64,000 nucleotides of DNA from contig NC_068569.1 of NCBI RefSeq assembly GCF_025698545.1, positions 10,292,001 through 10,356,000 of the forward strand. The letters are read 5' to 3'. Source of the stretch: Gossypium raimondii (taxonomy: Eukaryota; Streptophyta; Magnoliopsida; Malvales; Malvaceae). Both the position numbers and the translations under genes were made by a program. Every line of letters starts with the position of its first letter. Position 1 is the stretch's first letter. Of this stretch, positions 1-11,600 are shown piece after piece. The notes under the pieces were generated by a model. The model did no database searches. It saw nothing but the letters and a program-made list of their open reading frames with translations, and was not told where the DNA came from.

Positions 1-3
1 AAA

Positions 4-734
4 TATATAAACCGGCTAAACTATTAAAATAGTCACTTTTTTTACCTTAGGTTACATTTTAGTCACTTATGTTTGAAATGTTATGTTTTAGTCACTTACG
101 TTACCGTGTTGTAACATTTTAGTCACTGAGTCGTTAATTGTCAACAATGGTATAACGGTAAGTTGATGCGGCACGTTAAATCATCATCTCAAACGAAAAT
201 TTTAGGTTAAATTCTACAATTGGTCCCTATATTTTTCATTTTCAACAATTTAAAAATTTTCTTTTATGTTCTTCTAACTTTTTTTTCCATTCTCTTATGC
301 TTCTCCCTCTATTTTCCTCCCTTCTTCATTTCTTTTAACATAGTTTTTCTATGCTTTCCATTTGTAACTAGTCCACAAGCTCGCCTCACTCGAAAAAATT
401 AAATTGTTCAAAAAAAAACATAGAAAAACTACGTTGAAAGAAATGGAGAAGGAGGAAAACAAAGGAGAAGCATAAGAGAATGGAAAAAAAGAAAGTTAAA
501 AAATAAAAGAAAAAAATTAAATTTCTCCAAACGAAAAAATATGGGGACCGATTGTATAAATTAACCTAGAATTTTGTTTGAAATGATGATTTAACGTACA
601 CATCGCTTATTGTTACACCGTTAATAGAAACTAACGGCTTAGTGACTAAAATGTTACAACGTGATAACATAAGTGACTAAAACGTAACATTTCAAACAAA
701 AGTGACTATTTTGGTAGTTTACCCTATATAAACC
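4..734. mobile_element. Complete foldback / MULE-type MITE with 10-bp target duplication
   Basis: The element spans 14-724 and is flanked by a perfect direct repeat, TATATAAACC, at 4-13 and 725-734. The ends are inverted: GGCTAAACTA on the left and TAGTTTACCC on the right. Complementarity continues almost to the centre. For example, CATTCTCTTATGCTTCTCC near 290 pairs with its complement near 466-484, so the 711 bp could fold into one imperfect hairpin. The arms repeat a TTTTAGTCACTTA-like motif several times. There is no coding capacity. A 9-11 bp duplication with long inverted repeats is typical of Mutator-like non-autonomous elements; the class is inferred from this, while the element boundaries are read directly. 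Confidence 0.85.
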
Positions 735-2844
735 TAACATAATATAATTAAAACTGTTTTGGCAAAACATGTAATTTTGATTTCTTTTATCATCATAGTT
801 TACTTATTAACATGTTGGATGTAAAAACTTTTTTTTGCAAGGTCACGTGGTAACTGCTGTGTCGAATACTAAGCTAGATTCATATATACACCGTATAAGC
901 CTGCATAGCATAGCATACCACTGTTCACATATTTCACTCTCCGGCATTCAAAAGAAAAGATGGATAATTACTGAAAGAGGAGGGTCTTGCCTGAAGTGTA
1001 AAAGAGAGGTAAATTTCACCAAATCCAAGCCCCGAACAGGACAAGATTGATTGAGCAAATATTTTTCGTCTGGAGTTAACCTGTAAACTGCACGAGTGTT
1101 AGCTAGCGGACAATAAAAAGCTATTGGTGGTGGCAGAGGAAGAGTGTCACCGTCCACATCTAGTGTCGTTTTGTCCATAAAAGGACATCTCATGGATTAG
1201 TAAGAAATGGTATCAACCTCTGTCTATATACTCTACCGCTCCGTTAATTTAAAATTTCATTCCTTTTTCTTTAGGATTATGGTTTTTAGTGGCATGTCAC
1301 TAGTACCTTCACATTTGACTGACTTTGAGTCAATATCATCGATTCATGCAAACTTGAAATATATTGTATGCTATGATTCTCGCAATTTTGTCTACAGAAG
1401 CATTGCACTACCCATACGAGATTTATACAACTATAATGCAAAGGTAAAGATATTACCATATTAGTATTAATGGTTTCGTTACAATGGAGCTTCATTCGTA
1501 TATGTATCATTACTGAAAGCAAAAAAAGATAGGATGAACGTATTATGTCTCAAATTCACCTTATATGTCGATTTATGTTCCCCTTTGAGAATATGCTTAA
1601 TGCAAACAAGGCTTTAATGAGAGTTAAAGAGAAGAAGAAACCTATGCCTTTTTCAATGAACAAAACCAAACTCATAATAGTCAAAAAAAAAAAAAAAAAA
1701 AGGGGGGAGAATTTTGTGAGGGCCCAGAATTATTTACAAAGGAATTTGCATTCATTGCATGAAGGAGACAGGGCAACAAGGACAACCATACCTCTATAGC
1801 TATTTAGGCTTTGCGTACTGCAATTATTTCCCTAAAGTCCTCCCCACCACCACCCCCTTCTCTCTCTCTCTCTCTCTCTTTTTTTTTCTTTCCAGTTTCA
1901 ATGGTGTGGATATTCAATAACACGTGAACAACCAAAGCAAAGCAATTTCCAATACAGCTCTTACATGAAAAAAAGTGGAGTGGGGATGAAGAGAAAAAAA
2001 GCCACTCAGATGCTGCTCAAATTGGGTCCTTGATCTTACATCTTATCCTCTATTGTTTGTTCACTACACATGAAAATGACACTTTCTTTTGTAAAACAGG
2101 CGGCAACTAAATAACTAAAATGTAAATTATATATATTATAATAGTAGGCTATCATGAACGGTGTAGTTATTTGGTAAACTAATCGTAAAATATTTTTAAC
2201 TAATTATGTCTTTAAAAAGGACACATTGTACCTAAATTTATCAAATAATAATTTTTTAAGTCTAATCTTGAATAACAAATTCATATTTATTGCGTTAACT
2301 CTATATGATTAATATTCGATACATCAATAATATATTATTAAAATAATATAAACCCATTCAATAACATCTTATTTTGTCTAGGTAATTGAAGGTAGTATAA
2401 AATGAAAATTTTGCAAAGGGAAAAGGTTACTGTTAGCATTTTCAGTTTTACAGACCCATTACAACCATGCTAAAATGACAGCTTGCAAAGAATCAAGGAA
2501 CCATATGTTGGGGATAAATTAGGTGACTCAATTATAAATAATTTAACTAATTGCAACTGAATTTTTGAGTAATTTGTTATATTTATTGATTGTTTTTTAC
2601 CAAAATTTTCGACTTTCTTACTTAATTTTGAAATTTTCAGTAGTAATTTAATGAGTTGAATCATAAAGGAAAACAATCAACCAATTACTGATTTGAAATT
2701 TTTTGGTGTAATCGAATTTCTTTAATTAAAAAATTATATTTCTAAAAGAAGAGTTCTCTTTGAAGACCTCTAATATTTATTTCCTTATTGAAGATGTATT
2801 TGAAGCAAAAGTGAAGAGATATATTTTCAGAAGCCAAAATATGC
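735..2844. other. Gene-free intergenic stretch
   Basis: I see no supportable gene here. The short open frames have no recognisable domain. The stretch holds G-box-like CACGTG sites near 843 and 1921, an A-run near 1683-1700 and a CT microsatellite at about 1859-1879. From 2100 onward the sequence is strongly AT-rich. Confidence 0.6.
1859..1879. repeat. (CT)n microsatellite
   Basis: About ten uninterrupted CT units are followed by a T-run. This is an intergenic simple repeat and likely polymorphic in length. Confidence 0.9.
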
Positions 2845-5022
2845 GAATGAAGATCTCCTGGATTCCTGCCCCGCATGGGAAAATATGCCACATGTGTTTT
2901 TTTTCTTTCATGTCTTTGTTTCATTTTTTTGCATTTTTCATTTTAATCATTCAAGAATTTTAAAATATAAATAGTGTTAGAAGATAAATAAATTTAAAAT
3001 ACATTTATATCTTTTATATTTTTAAGCTGCTATAGAAAAACTCTTTAATTTTTTTAATAATACATTAAATATTCTTGAAAAATAGTTTTAAAACAATTTT
3101 TAGATTAATTACCTTAAAAAGATTTAAAATAAATAAATAAATAAACTCAAAATAAAACTGATAAAAATTAATTAAAGTTTTACGTTATTTTATTAATTTT
3201 ACTTTTAACAAAATGATATTTTGAAAATTTGTTATGCATTCATTTGTATTTAATTAGCTCCTTACATTTATTTTATCAAATAATTTGAAAGTTTATTACT
3301 TTATAAAAAAGGTTTTCTTATAATTAGATCGATGGTCGAATCAGTCAAGTTACCGGTTTGTCGATCATATTAAAAAATCAAAAATCAAAATATTGTTCAA
3401 TCAGTTTTTTAATTAATTCAATTGATCCCTACCAATTTATGGTTCAGTCGATTAGATACCCTTCTTTGGAACAATACTCTAACTTAGCACCTGTTTAGTA
3501 GTGCTTAAAAAAAGCACTTCTGGCTCCAGAAGCACGAAGAAAAGTTGTGCTAAACAAACTGCATTTGACTGAAGTTTTTAGTTTTTCCTCTTCCAAAAGC
3601 ACTTTTGGTGCTTAATTATTTTTTCACCCCTCCAATAATATAATAATTTTCCCTTTTTTTGGTGTTTAATTACAAATGTGTTAAAATCATTAATTAAAAA
3701 TAAAAAAATATTTTTTAAAATACTAATTATAAATATTTAATGGTTATATTTAAATATTTAAAACATAGTTTATATATTCTAATTAAGTTTTAAAAATAAT
3801 TAATATTTATTGCTTAAAAATATTTAAAATTCATATTTTATATATTAAAATATTAACAAGAAGTTATAATAAATTTTATATTCTTACTAAAATATAATAA
3901 TAATAACTAATTTAAAAATTATTTAAATGCATATTTATTACTTGATAATAACATACCTAAAATGGACATTTTATTTCTCAAAAACACATTTTGACAGCAA
4001 TGCTAAATACTCAAATTTTAAACTAAACTTTTCAAAAACACTTTTTCATGTCACTTTTCCACAGCACTTTTCAAAAGCATTGCCAAGCTAGCATTTATTC
4101 CCATTTCAACCTGTTCAATCCAATTCAAACACCATTGATGAAATTTTAATTCTGAATTACAATAATTTTTTTCAAAAATTTAAGCTTATCCATTATTTTT
4201 AAATTAAAAATATTTAATTAAAATGTATTTAATATTAAATATAATTACATATAAAATTAATTGATTATAAAATGATTTTTTTCCTCTTCCAGCTTACGAG
4301 AAAAATATATAAAAGATGTAAATTAAAACAACCACGGTAATTTTATTTAATTTAATTGTTTTCTATAATTATTTATATTTTTAAATTTATAGCATAAATG
4401 AAATGAAAATTTGCAAAATGAATATTCATTTCTTGACAAAGACATGAAAAATAGAAAAAAAATTAAAAAGTGTATGTCATACTTTTTAATTTGAGGGGAA
4501 TCGAGGTTTGTTCGGTTTGATCATTTGTTCGATTTTAAAATATTTTTTTATAAAGAAAAACTTTTAAATTAATATAATGAGCTAGTTAATTACAAATGAA
4601 TGCTTAACAATTTTTCAAAAATATAAATTTGTTAAAGTGAAATTAATACAATAACGTAAAAGTTGGGTTAATTTTGTATCAACTTTTTAAAAATTGTTTT
4701 AAGGAAATTAATTTAAAATTTTGTTTTAAAACTATTTAAAAAATTATTAAAACAATATTTAATGTATTATTAAAACTTTTTAAATATTTTGTTTTCTATT
4801 GCAGCTTAAAAATATAAAAGATGTAAGAATCATTTAAAAAAATTATTTATTTTCTAAAATTGTTTCTATTTTTAAAATTCTTGCATGATTAAAATGAAAA
4901 TTGCAAAAATGAAACAAAGACATGAAAGAGAAGAGAAAAAACCTGTAAAAAAGCACAGGCGGCATATTTTCCTATGCGGGGCACATATAGGGGCAGGAAT
5001 TCAGAGCAGGAGATTTTCATTC
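2845..5022. mobile_element. 2.2-kb element with long terminal inverted repeats
   Basis: The left arm (about 2845-3360) and right arm (about 4500-5022) are imperfect inverted copies. GAATGAAGATCTCCTG at 2845 pairs with CAGGAGATTTTCATTC ending at 5022. Next come a GCCCCGCATGGGAAAATATGCC-like block, a block resembling CATGTCTTTGTTTCATTTTT, and long AT-rich arms. Part of the right arm (about 4790-4935) also recurs as a direct copy at about 4265-4455, so the right arm looks partly duplicated. A separate MITE sits inside (3486-4089). There is no transposase reading frame. I could not identify a target duplication, so the outer edges are approximate and the superfamily is unassigned. Confidence 0.65.
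3486..4089. mobile_element. hAT-like MITE nested in the 2.2-kb element
   Basis: The left end reads AGCACCTGTTTAGTAGTGCT, followed by AAGCACTT. The right end, on the other strand, reads AGCTTGGCAATGCTTTTGAA followed by AAGTGCTGTGG. Paired 'GTGCTT...AAGCACTT' motifs near both ends are common in plant hAT-type MITEs. The roughly 600-bp interior is AT-rich and non-coding. I found no clear 8-bp target duplication, so the exact ends and the class are tentative. Confidence 0.55.
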
Positions 5023-5854
5023 AATATATGTCTATTTAAGAAATGGCTAGTTATTGTAACAGTATGAATGATAGAGAGCATTTATTTTATTCATTGCGAC
5101 TAACTTGTTTTGATGTAAATTTGTTGTAAATATTAATGATTATTTTTATATTTTTTCATATTTTGATAATTAAAATAAAATTTTTGTAATAGTTGAATGA
5201 TTTTAATGTGATTTACTTAAATTATTCTCGATATAATTCATAATCGTTAACATATTGACATGATTGTTATTATTATTGAATATTACATCATTAATTTGTT
5301 TGAAGTGATGGTTAGAAGTTTTGTCTAGCATCTAAAAGACACATATTTAAACTTTTTTAATAGATTATATACCACAGTAGGGTATATGATTTTATCATTT
5401 TAAATTAATTGAATTTATCATATAATAAATTTTCTTTAATTAATAAAAGATTCAAACTACAATATTTAAAAAAACATAAATTCTAAACATTGTTATAAAA
5501 AACTTAAAACATGGCTAATCATTTTAGGATGGAGAGGATTCTAAGACCTAGCCTTCATTCCTTTTCATTTCTTTTATCTAATAGCTTGGGAAACTTCATT
5601 TTTAAAAGATAGCTAAGCCTAACATCAACTATTAATTCTGGCCACTTCACCTTACACCTTTGGAATTTTTATATATTTTTGGTAGAAATATAAGGTTCAA
5701 ATTCTTTGCTTTTTTTTTTTTGCACCAAAAACATAAGTCATACATTCTTAATAAATGCATCTTAATTATATTGTCCTTATTTTGATTCATATAGCCAATG
5801 GCGGATTCAAGATACTAATCTTGAGGGAGCAGGTTAAAATTAAATGTGCTACGT

Positions 5855-6075
5855 AACAATCGATTTAAACATATAAACAATTGATTCAAAAGAAGAAAAA
5901 GCAGTATTCTACTATAACATTCGATTTAAATATATAAACAATTTATTCAAAACAATAAGCAATATTCCATCATAACAATTGATTTAAACATATAAACAAC
6001 AAATTCAAAAAGCGAATTCTAACACGAAATCAATTTAAACATATAAACAATCGATTTAAAAGAAGTAATATTAAC
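5855..6075. repeat. Tandem repeat, about 4 units of 50-60 bp
   Basis: Units begin near 5855, 5915, 5974 and 6027. Each carries the core GATTTAAACATATAAACAA or a close variant, followed by an A-rich spacer of variable length. Units differ by substitutions and small indels, so the array is not recent. Confidence 0.75.
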
Positions 6076-6080
6076 ATGAC

Positions 6081-6160
6081 CATCGAAGTTGATTCACATA
6101 AAAATAAAAATAAAAGTTAGCATTGAAGTTGATTCACATAAAAATAAAAATAAAAAGTCC
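6081..6160. repeat. Tandem duplication, 2 x 40 bp
   Basis: Two consecutive 40-bp units start CATCGAAGTTGATTCACATA and CATTGAAGTTGATTCACATA and continue with AAAATA-rich tails. They are almost identical, so the duplication is fairly recent. The block directly follows the longer tandem array. Confidence 0.85.
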
Positions 6161-6461
6161 TTTTGTTTTTAGTTCGTGATTCACCTTTATATGATGGGAG
6201 ATTCAAAAAATTCATAGAATAAAATATCACCCTGTACTTATCTTTTAAAAAATTCATAGATATTATTATTTAATTTTATTGACTTTGTATTATATTATTA
6301 TGAGAATATTTTTATCTCCGTTCTCACTGGTAATATTTGAATTTAAAACATAATGATTTTAATAGAAAATATTAATTTTATATCAACTTTATTAAATAGA
6401 TATTTTACATTTATATTTTTATTCATTTTGTAAGTATGTCATAATTTATTTAAAAATAGAC

Positions 6462-7102
6462 TGAATTTCTTTAAAATGCCAATTTTAAGAAAAATTATCA
6501 AATTAAGTCATTTTTTAGAAAATTACTAGACTAGGTCAATTTTCAACATATTTGCAAAAAAATAGAAGCACTTTTGCCCGCCAATATCTTTGTTTTTTTT
6601 TTTGTGCTACATTTTGTAAAAATAAAACTTACAAAACAGGTTTTTATATAGACATCAAGTCTCATTTCCTTTATTTTCTTAAACGATGTGGGATATGAGT
6701 CTATATAGATTCATAATCCATTTGCAGTTTGTTCCTAGACAATATGAGATTGCTTACTATATTAACTAACAATATAAGATTAAGAGTAAGTAATTCTATA
6801 TTATCTAAGAACAAACTGAAAATAGATTATAAGTCTATATAAACCCATATCTCACGTCGCTTAAGAAAAAAAGAAGAGACTTAAGGTCTATATAAATATA
6901 TATTTTATAATATTTATTTTCAAAAGAGGTGGCCAAAAAAAAAAATATTGGGGCAGAAAACAGTCTTGCAAATACACTGCAAATAAGCTAAAACGGTTTT
7001 AACTAAAAACGTTTCCGCAAAATAGGTCTAACTTTGTAATTTTTTGAAAAAGTTAGACGTAGTTTGATAATTTAAAAAAAATGAAAATTTTGAGAAATTC
7101 AC
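6462..7102. mobile_element. Second foldback element (about 640 bp)
   Basis: Two long arms meet near 6765. GATGTGGGATATGAGTCTAT near 6686 is mirrored by ATATAAACCCATATCTCAC near 6836, and CAGTTTGTTCCTAGA near 6725 by TCTAAGAACAAACTG near 6806. The outer ends also pair: CTGAATTTCT on the left, AGAAATTCAC on the right. The element has no coding capacity. Target-site duplications are not clear. It is unrelated in sequence to the element at 14-724. Confidence 0.7.
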
Positions 7103-8194
7103 TCTTAGAAACGTATATATTGGTAAATAAAATTTAATAATTTCGTTATCTGGAAAGAGGATTCTTCTTGGAAGAAATGTAATATCCTATTGTTGACATG
7201 AAAGGGGCGGTTGAACGAACATTTCACGTGATAAAAGGGACCTAAAAGTCAGCATCAACGACTTGAATTTTGCAGCTAATTTTGAAGTTATATGGGAAAA
7301 ATCTTTTACAATATTTTTCCATTAAAAGTAATATAGGCAAAATCTTTTACAATTTTAAATGTAGTACTGCGCATAATTTTAATTAGTACTTTTAAGTATT
7401 TATTTTTTTAATTATTTTATCATATTTAATTAATTTTGAAATAATAACTTTTAATTACTGCAATTAGTTAAAGGTTAATTTAACAATTCAAATATTATTA
7501 TAATAATAAATTCAAATAATCAAAGTATTTATATCATAAATGTAAAGTAATATTATTCAAAATAATAAGTAGTAAATATAATTAAATTATTTAAAATTTT
7601 TGATAATTTAAATATAGTGGTAATAAAAAATTTCTTAATCATTATTAAAGCATTTGTATAAATTATAAAAATTGATACATTGTAAAATTTAATTTAATTT
7701 TTTATTTTCTTAATAATCAATAAATTGATCATAATTGTTCGTAAATAATATATATTTAATATAAATATAACACGTTAAATTAGATTATATAAATGTATTA
7801 TTTATAAAATTTTATATTTGAAATATAAGACTACTTATTATATAAATAACTAAAACTTGCTATTCAAAATTAATTTAATATGCTTTTTTATTTTTATTGT
7901 TGGTAAAAATTAAATTAAAATTAATTCCATATAGAATTTAACTTTTATTTATTGTTATATAAATTCATTTAATAAAATTCTTTCAATAAAATTAAATTTA
8001 TTATTTATAAGCATGCTAGTTTTATTTTCAAGTAAATTTATCTAACTAAACATATTAGTAAATTAATTTTTATTTATAAATGTGCTGAATCTTATGAATA
8101 ATAAAAATTATTTAAAATTGTAAATTCAATAATATAATCTTAAATCTCTTGTTTATATATATTAATTATAAATTATAAATAAATATACAGTTGA
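7103..8194. other. AT-rich intergenic stretch
   Basis: The stretch is very AT-rich with no open frame of interest. I recognise no RNA gene or repeat boundary in it. Confidence 0.55.
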
Positions 8195-8610
8195 AATATG
8201 TTTTTAGTCCCTGTACTTGTATGTAATTTGAGATTTAGTCATTGTATTTAAAAAGTTAAAAAATTCAATCTTCCTATTTTTTTCAATTTAAAATATTGGT
8301 CCAATCATTATAGTTGTTAGTAGTTTTTATTAGAATTTATCAACTTATCATATTTATTTTCTGTCAGAAGCATAATTAAAAATTTAAGTTGACGAAATCT
8401 CATAGAACTATCCATAGTTCTTCCCCAACTCATAAATAGAAAGACAATGCGCTTCAACATACTCGAACTCACGTTTTCTTGCATTGGCAACAATACACAT
8501 GCCAATCAAATTAAGACTCAATCGATAAAACTACTTATAATTTTAATAACTAAACACTTAATTTTTAACCTTTTAAATATAGAAATTAAATCTTAAAATA
8601 TATACGATTT
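8195..8610. mobile_element. Degenerate MITE-like inverted repeat carrying a SINE
   Basis: The left side (about 8200-8280) begins TTTTTAGTCCCTGTACTTGT. It is loosely mirrored by the right side (about 8545-8610) on the other strand; both contain the order 'GAGATTTAGTC / AAGATTTAAT' then 'AAAAGTTAAAAA'. Pairing is imperfect and I cannot fix the ends. A probable SINE lies between the arms. Confidence 0.4.
8375..8535 (-). mobile_element. Probable tRNA-derived SINE
   Basis: Read on the minus strand, the stretch has a polymerase III A-box-like block (GAGTCTTAATTTGATTGGC). About 35-40 bases later comes a B-box-like block (GAGTTCGAGTA), then a non-tRNA body with GAGTTGGGGAAGAACTATGG. This arrangement and wording is typical of plant tRNA-derived SINEs. 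There is no clear poly-A tail or target duplication, so the ends are approximate. Confidence 0.5.
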
Positions 8611-11600
8611 TATCATTTAATTGCATATAAAAAGACCTTTTGGGTTCCAATTTCATTTAAAACTTTTTAGGCATATCATCCAGGGAATGGAAAGGAAGGG
8701 CAAGAAAGAAAAAAGAAAGGATAAGACTAGACATGTTCCAAGATTTGATCAGGTTTGAACAACTCTCAGCCTTAATTGAAAATAAATTTTTATACTTTGA
8801 ATTATATATTATTAATAAAACATTTTAAATGATAAAATAAACCTTTTGAAATTCAACAGACCAAATCAGAAAAGAAAAAAAAATCTTAAAAAGTAAATTA
8901 AAATGATTATGCCGACAACAACCAGAAGAAGAAAGGAAAGTGTTTCTAAATTATGTATTTTATTTTCATATTATGGAGAACAAGTGGAAAATGGTTGGAT
9001 TGTTTATAAAAGGAAAGGAAGAGGGTGAGAAAAGGAAAGGAACGTTTGTCGTCACTGTGACTGAAAATGGGAGGACCATAGGGCCGGTTTTTCTTAAGAG
9101 TCAAATGGAAAATTTGAAAACTAACGTCAACTCATGCCTGCCTGCCTATTAATTATAACCTGCTCTTTCTGCTTTGATAATTGAATGAATGACCATTGAA
9201 ACTGTGTAGGCTCTGAGGACGTCTTTTTTTTTCTTGCATCAGAATCCTCTTCTTTCACCAAACTAGAAACTGCGAATTCGCTACCGGATTTGTATTTTCT
9301 GCCTTTAGAAATTTGGATTTTTTTTTTTCCGATTACAATGAATAAATGTATTTATAATTAAGTTGAATTAGAAAAAATACAATCATAATGAATCATTACA
9401 CACTAATAAATGTAGATATATTACATTCCTAAAATGAAACACATAATTTAAAATTTGAAAACAATATGATTGAAAATTGTTGGAAGGAGTAACATCAATC
9501 TCAAAAATATTAATTTTAGTAAACTTTAAAATGAATATGAAGTGGGGTAAAAGTCACCACCATTTTACACAAATAAACCCCCTGAAATAATGTAATTATT
9601 TAAACCATTAATAAGATTAAAGGCATAAAATTTTAATAAATTGGTTTGACATGTTGAACATGAAATGATAGACGCCTCATTTGATTTGGATAAGAGTTAG
9701 GTTGAGGTTTGTGAAATATACAATAATAATGTCAAATCTTATATTCATTTTCATATCATCCAAGTTGGGGAAATGAATTTGTTTAAGAATGATGATATAG
9801 CTATGGTTAGCATGTGGATTGAACGTAATAAAGTTTGCTTTGAATGTAACCAACCAAATCCACATTACATACAATGGTAGCAAGAACAAGGGAATTTGGT
9901 TAAAGCAGGGTACCAGAGTTTTGAAGAAGAAAAAGTGGATCATGACAGGAGGAGGTTGCAGGATTGTTTCGACATGAATATTGAAAACAATAGAATGTAA
10001 AGTAAAGCGGTTAAAGGAGAAAAGGGCTTCGGCATTGCTTTCCAACCCAAATTGGTCTATATTTAGATATAGTCAAGGATTACTCATTTCGGACAAGGTA
10101 GGGGCCAAGTTAATTTTTTTCACGCTGAACAACTGTGTACTATTGACCGGCATTTCCAATTTGAGGGACTAGAATTTGAAGAACTTAATTGAAGGCAAAA
10201 CATGCAGAAGCCACTGTAAGCATAGACTTGTAGCTGAAGATATTAGAATACTGGGCACTGGAAGCATACGCAAGTTGCTGAGCAAGCTTCTATCTTTTAC
10301 CTTGTTTTGGCTTCTACCTTGTTTATGTGTTTGACTTGGGACCTGTTTCGGTTAAAAACAACGAAGGTTGTTGTGGAACTGGAATCAAACATTTTTGTTA
10401 TAAAAAAATATTTTTAAAAATATATAATGATGTACTTAAATATATGCGTTGTTATACTAAATTATTAAAATTGGAATTTTAAAAGGAAAATTCAAAAATT
10501 TAAATTTGTGATATTTACAAGAGTTGGACGAATCTTTTGTTTCAATGATCGCAATCCTAATTTTAATACAAAACAGAATGGACGATTTTTAATAAAATGT
10601 TGTGATTTTATTAGATATTAACAGTTTCTATTATAATTCAATTATGAATACATATTTAAATTTGATTAAATTATCAATATTAACCCAATAGATTAAGAAT
10701 CGAAATTATTCGAACTAAAAATTATCGTGTAGTTTAAATGCTAAAACGTAATGAGATAAAGGATTTTATTAGATATAGACATTAGAATCACATTTCTTCT
10801 TTATTTATCTTATAAATTCATAACTAATTATAAATTTAACTTTAATATTTAATTTTTTATTACTTTGATTTTTTATCAATTTAATCCTCAACATTCAAAA
10901 TTTAGTCAAATTATTTTTCTTTTGAAAATAATTATTCAAAAAGTCATAATTTTAAAAATATATATCCGTATATAGTGGACTATCACAGTCACAGATACTG
11001 CCATGCCCCGTTAAAAATTTAAGAGTTGAGTAAGCTTTTTCAAATTAGAAAAAAAAAAAAAACCTAGAAAATGGATGATCAAAGTATCCCTGGGGGAAAA
11101 AATTACAACTAAAATAACAAAAGAAAAAAAAAAGGTTAAAGCTAAAATAAACAACTGATCCAAGAATGTTGCGGTAAAGGCTTAAACATTTGATTAACCT
11201 CAAGTTCTACCCATTTTTAAATAAATTGCTTTTGAAGATTCAATGCTCAAAGTTTCCATGAAAAAGAGAAAGAAAAGCGAGGGGCCGTGTTTCATTGTTG
11301 AGCTAGGCTGCTAACCGGTGAAGTCATTTTCTTTATTATATTATAGCCGATAAATCCATTCATGAAGCTTCTTCTTTGGTTGTCATTCAATCACTACAAT
11401 TTCATCCATCACCCAGGTTGCTTTCCAGTACATTCAGACACAATCTTGTATGTGATTGTTACTTCTCATCCCCACAATCTTTCAACACTTTGGGCGTTAT
11501 TATCTCTCTTTCATGACAGCTCAACTACTTCCATTTTTTTATCTCGGTCTTTTTTGGGTTAAAATGGATGGGATTTTCAAAGCGGAATTGGGTCATGAAC

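Larger units (their letters stand above)
5023..6461. other. Gene-free AT-rich stretch with tandem repeats
   Basis: No gene is supportable here. The stretch contains the two tandem-repeat blocks listed separately (5855-6075 and 6081-6160). The rest is AT-rich and without recognisable structure. Confidence 0.55.

Noticed and set aside
9677-10045. 122-codon open frame on the minus strand
   Set aside because: No recognisable domain, no neighbouring exons in phase, and composition typical of AT-rich non-coding DNA.
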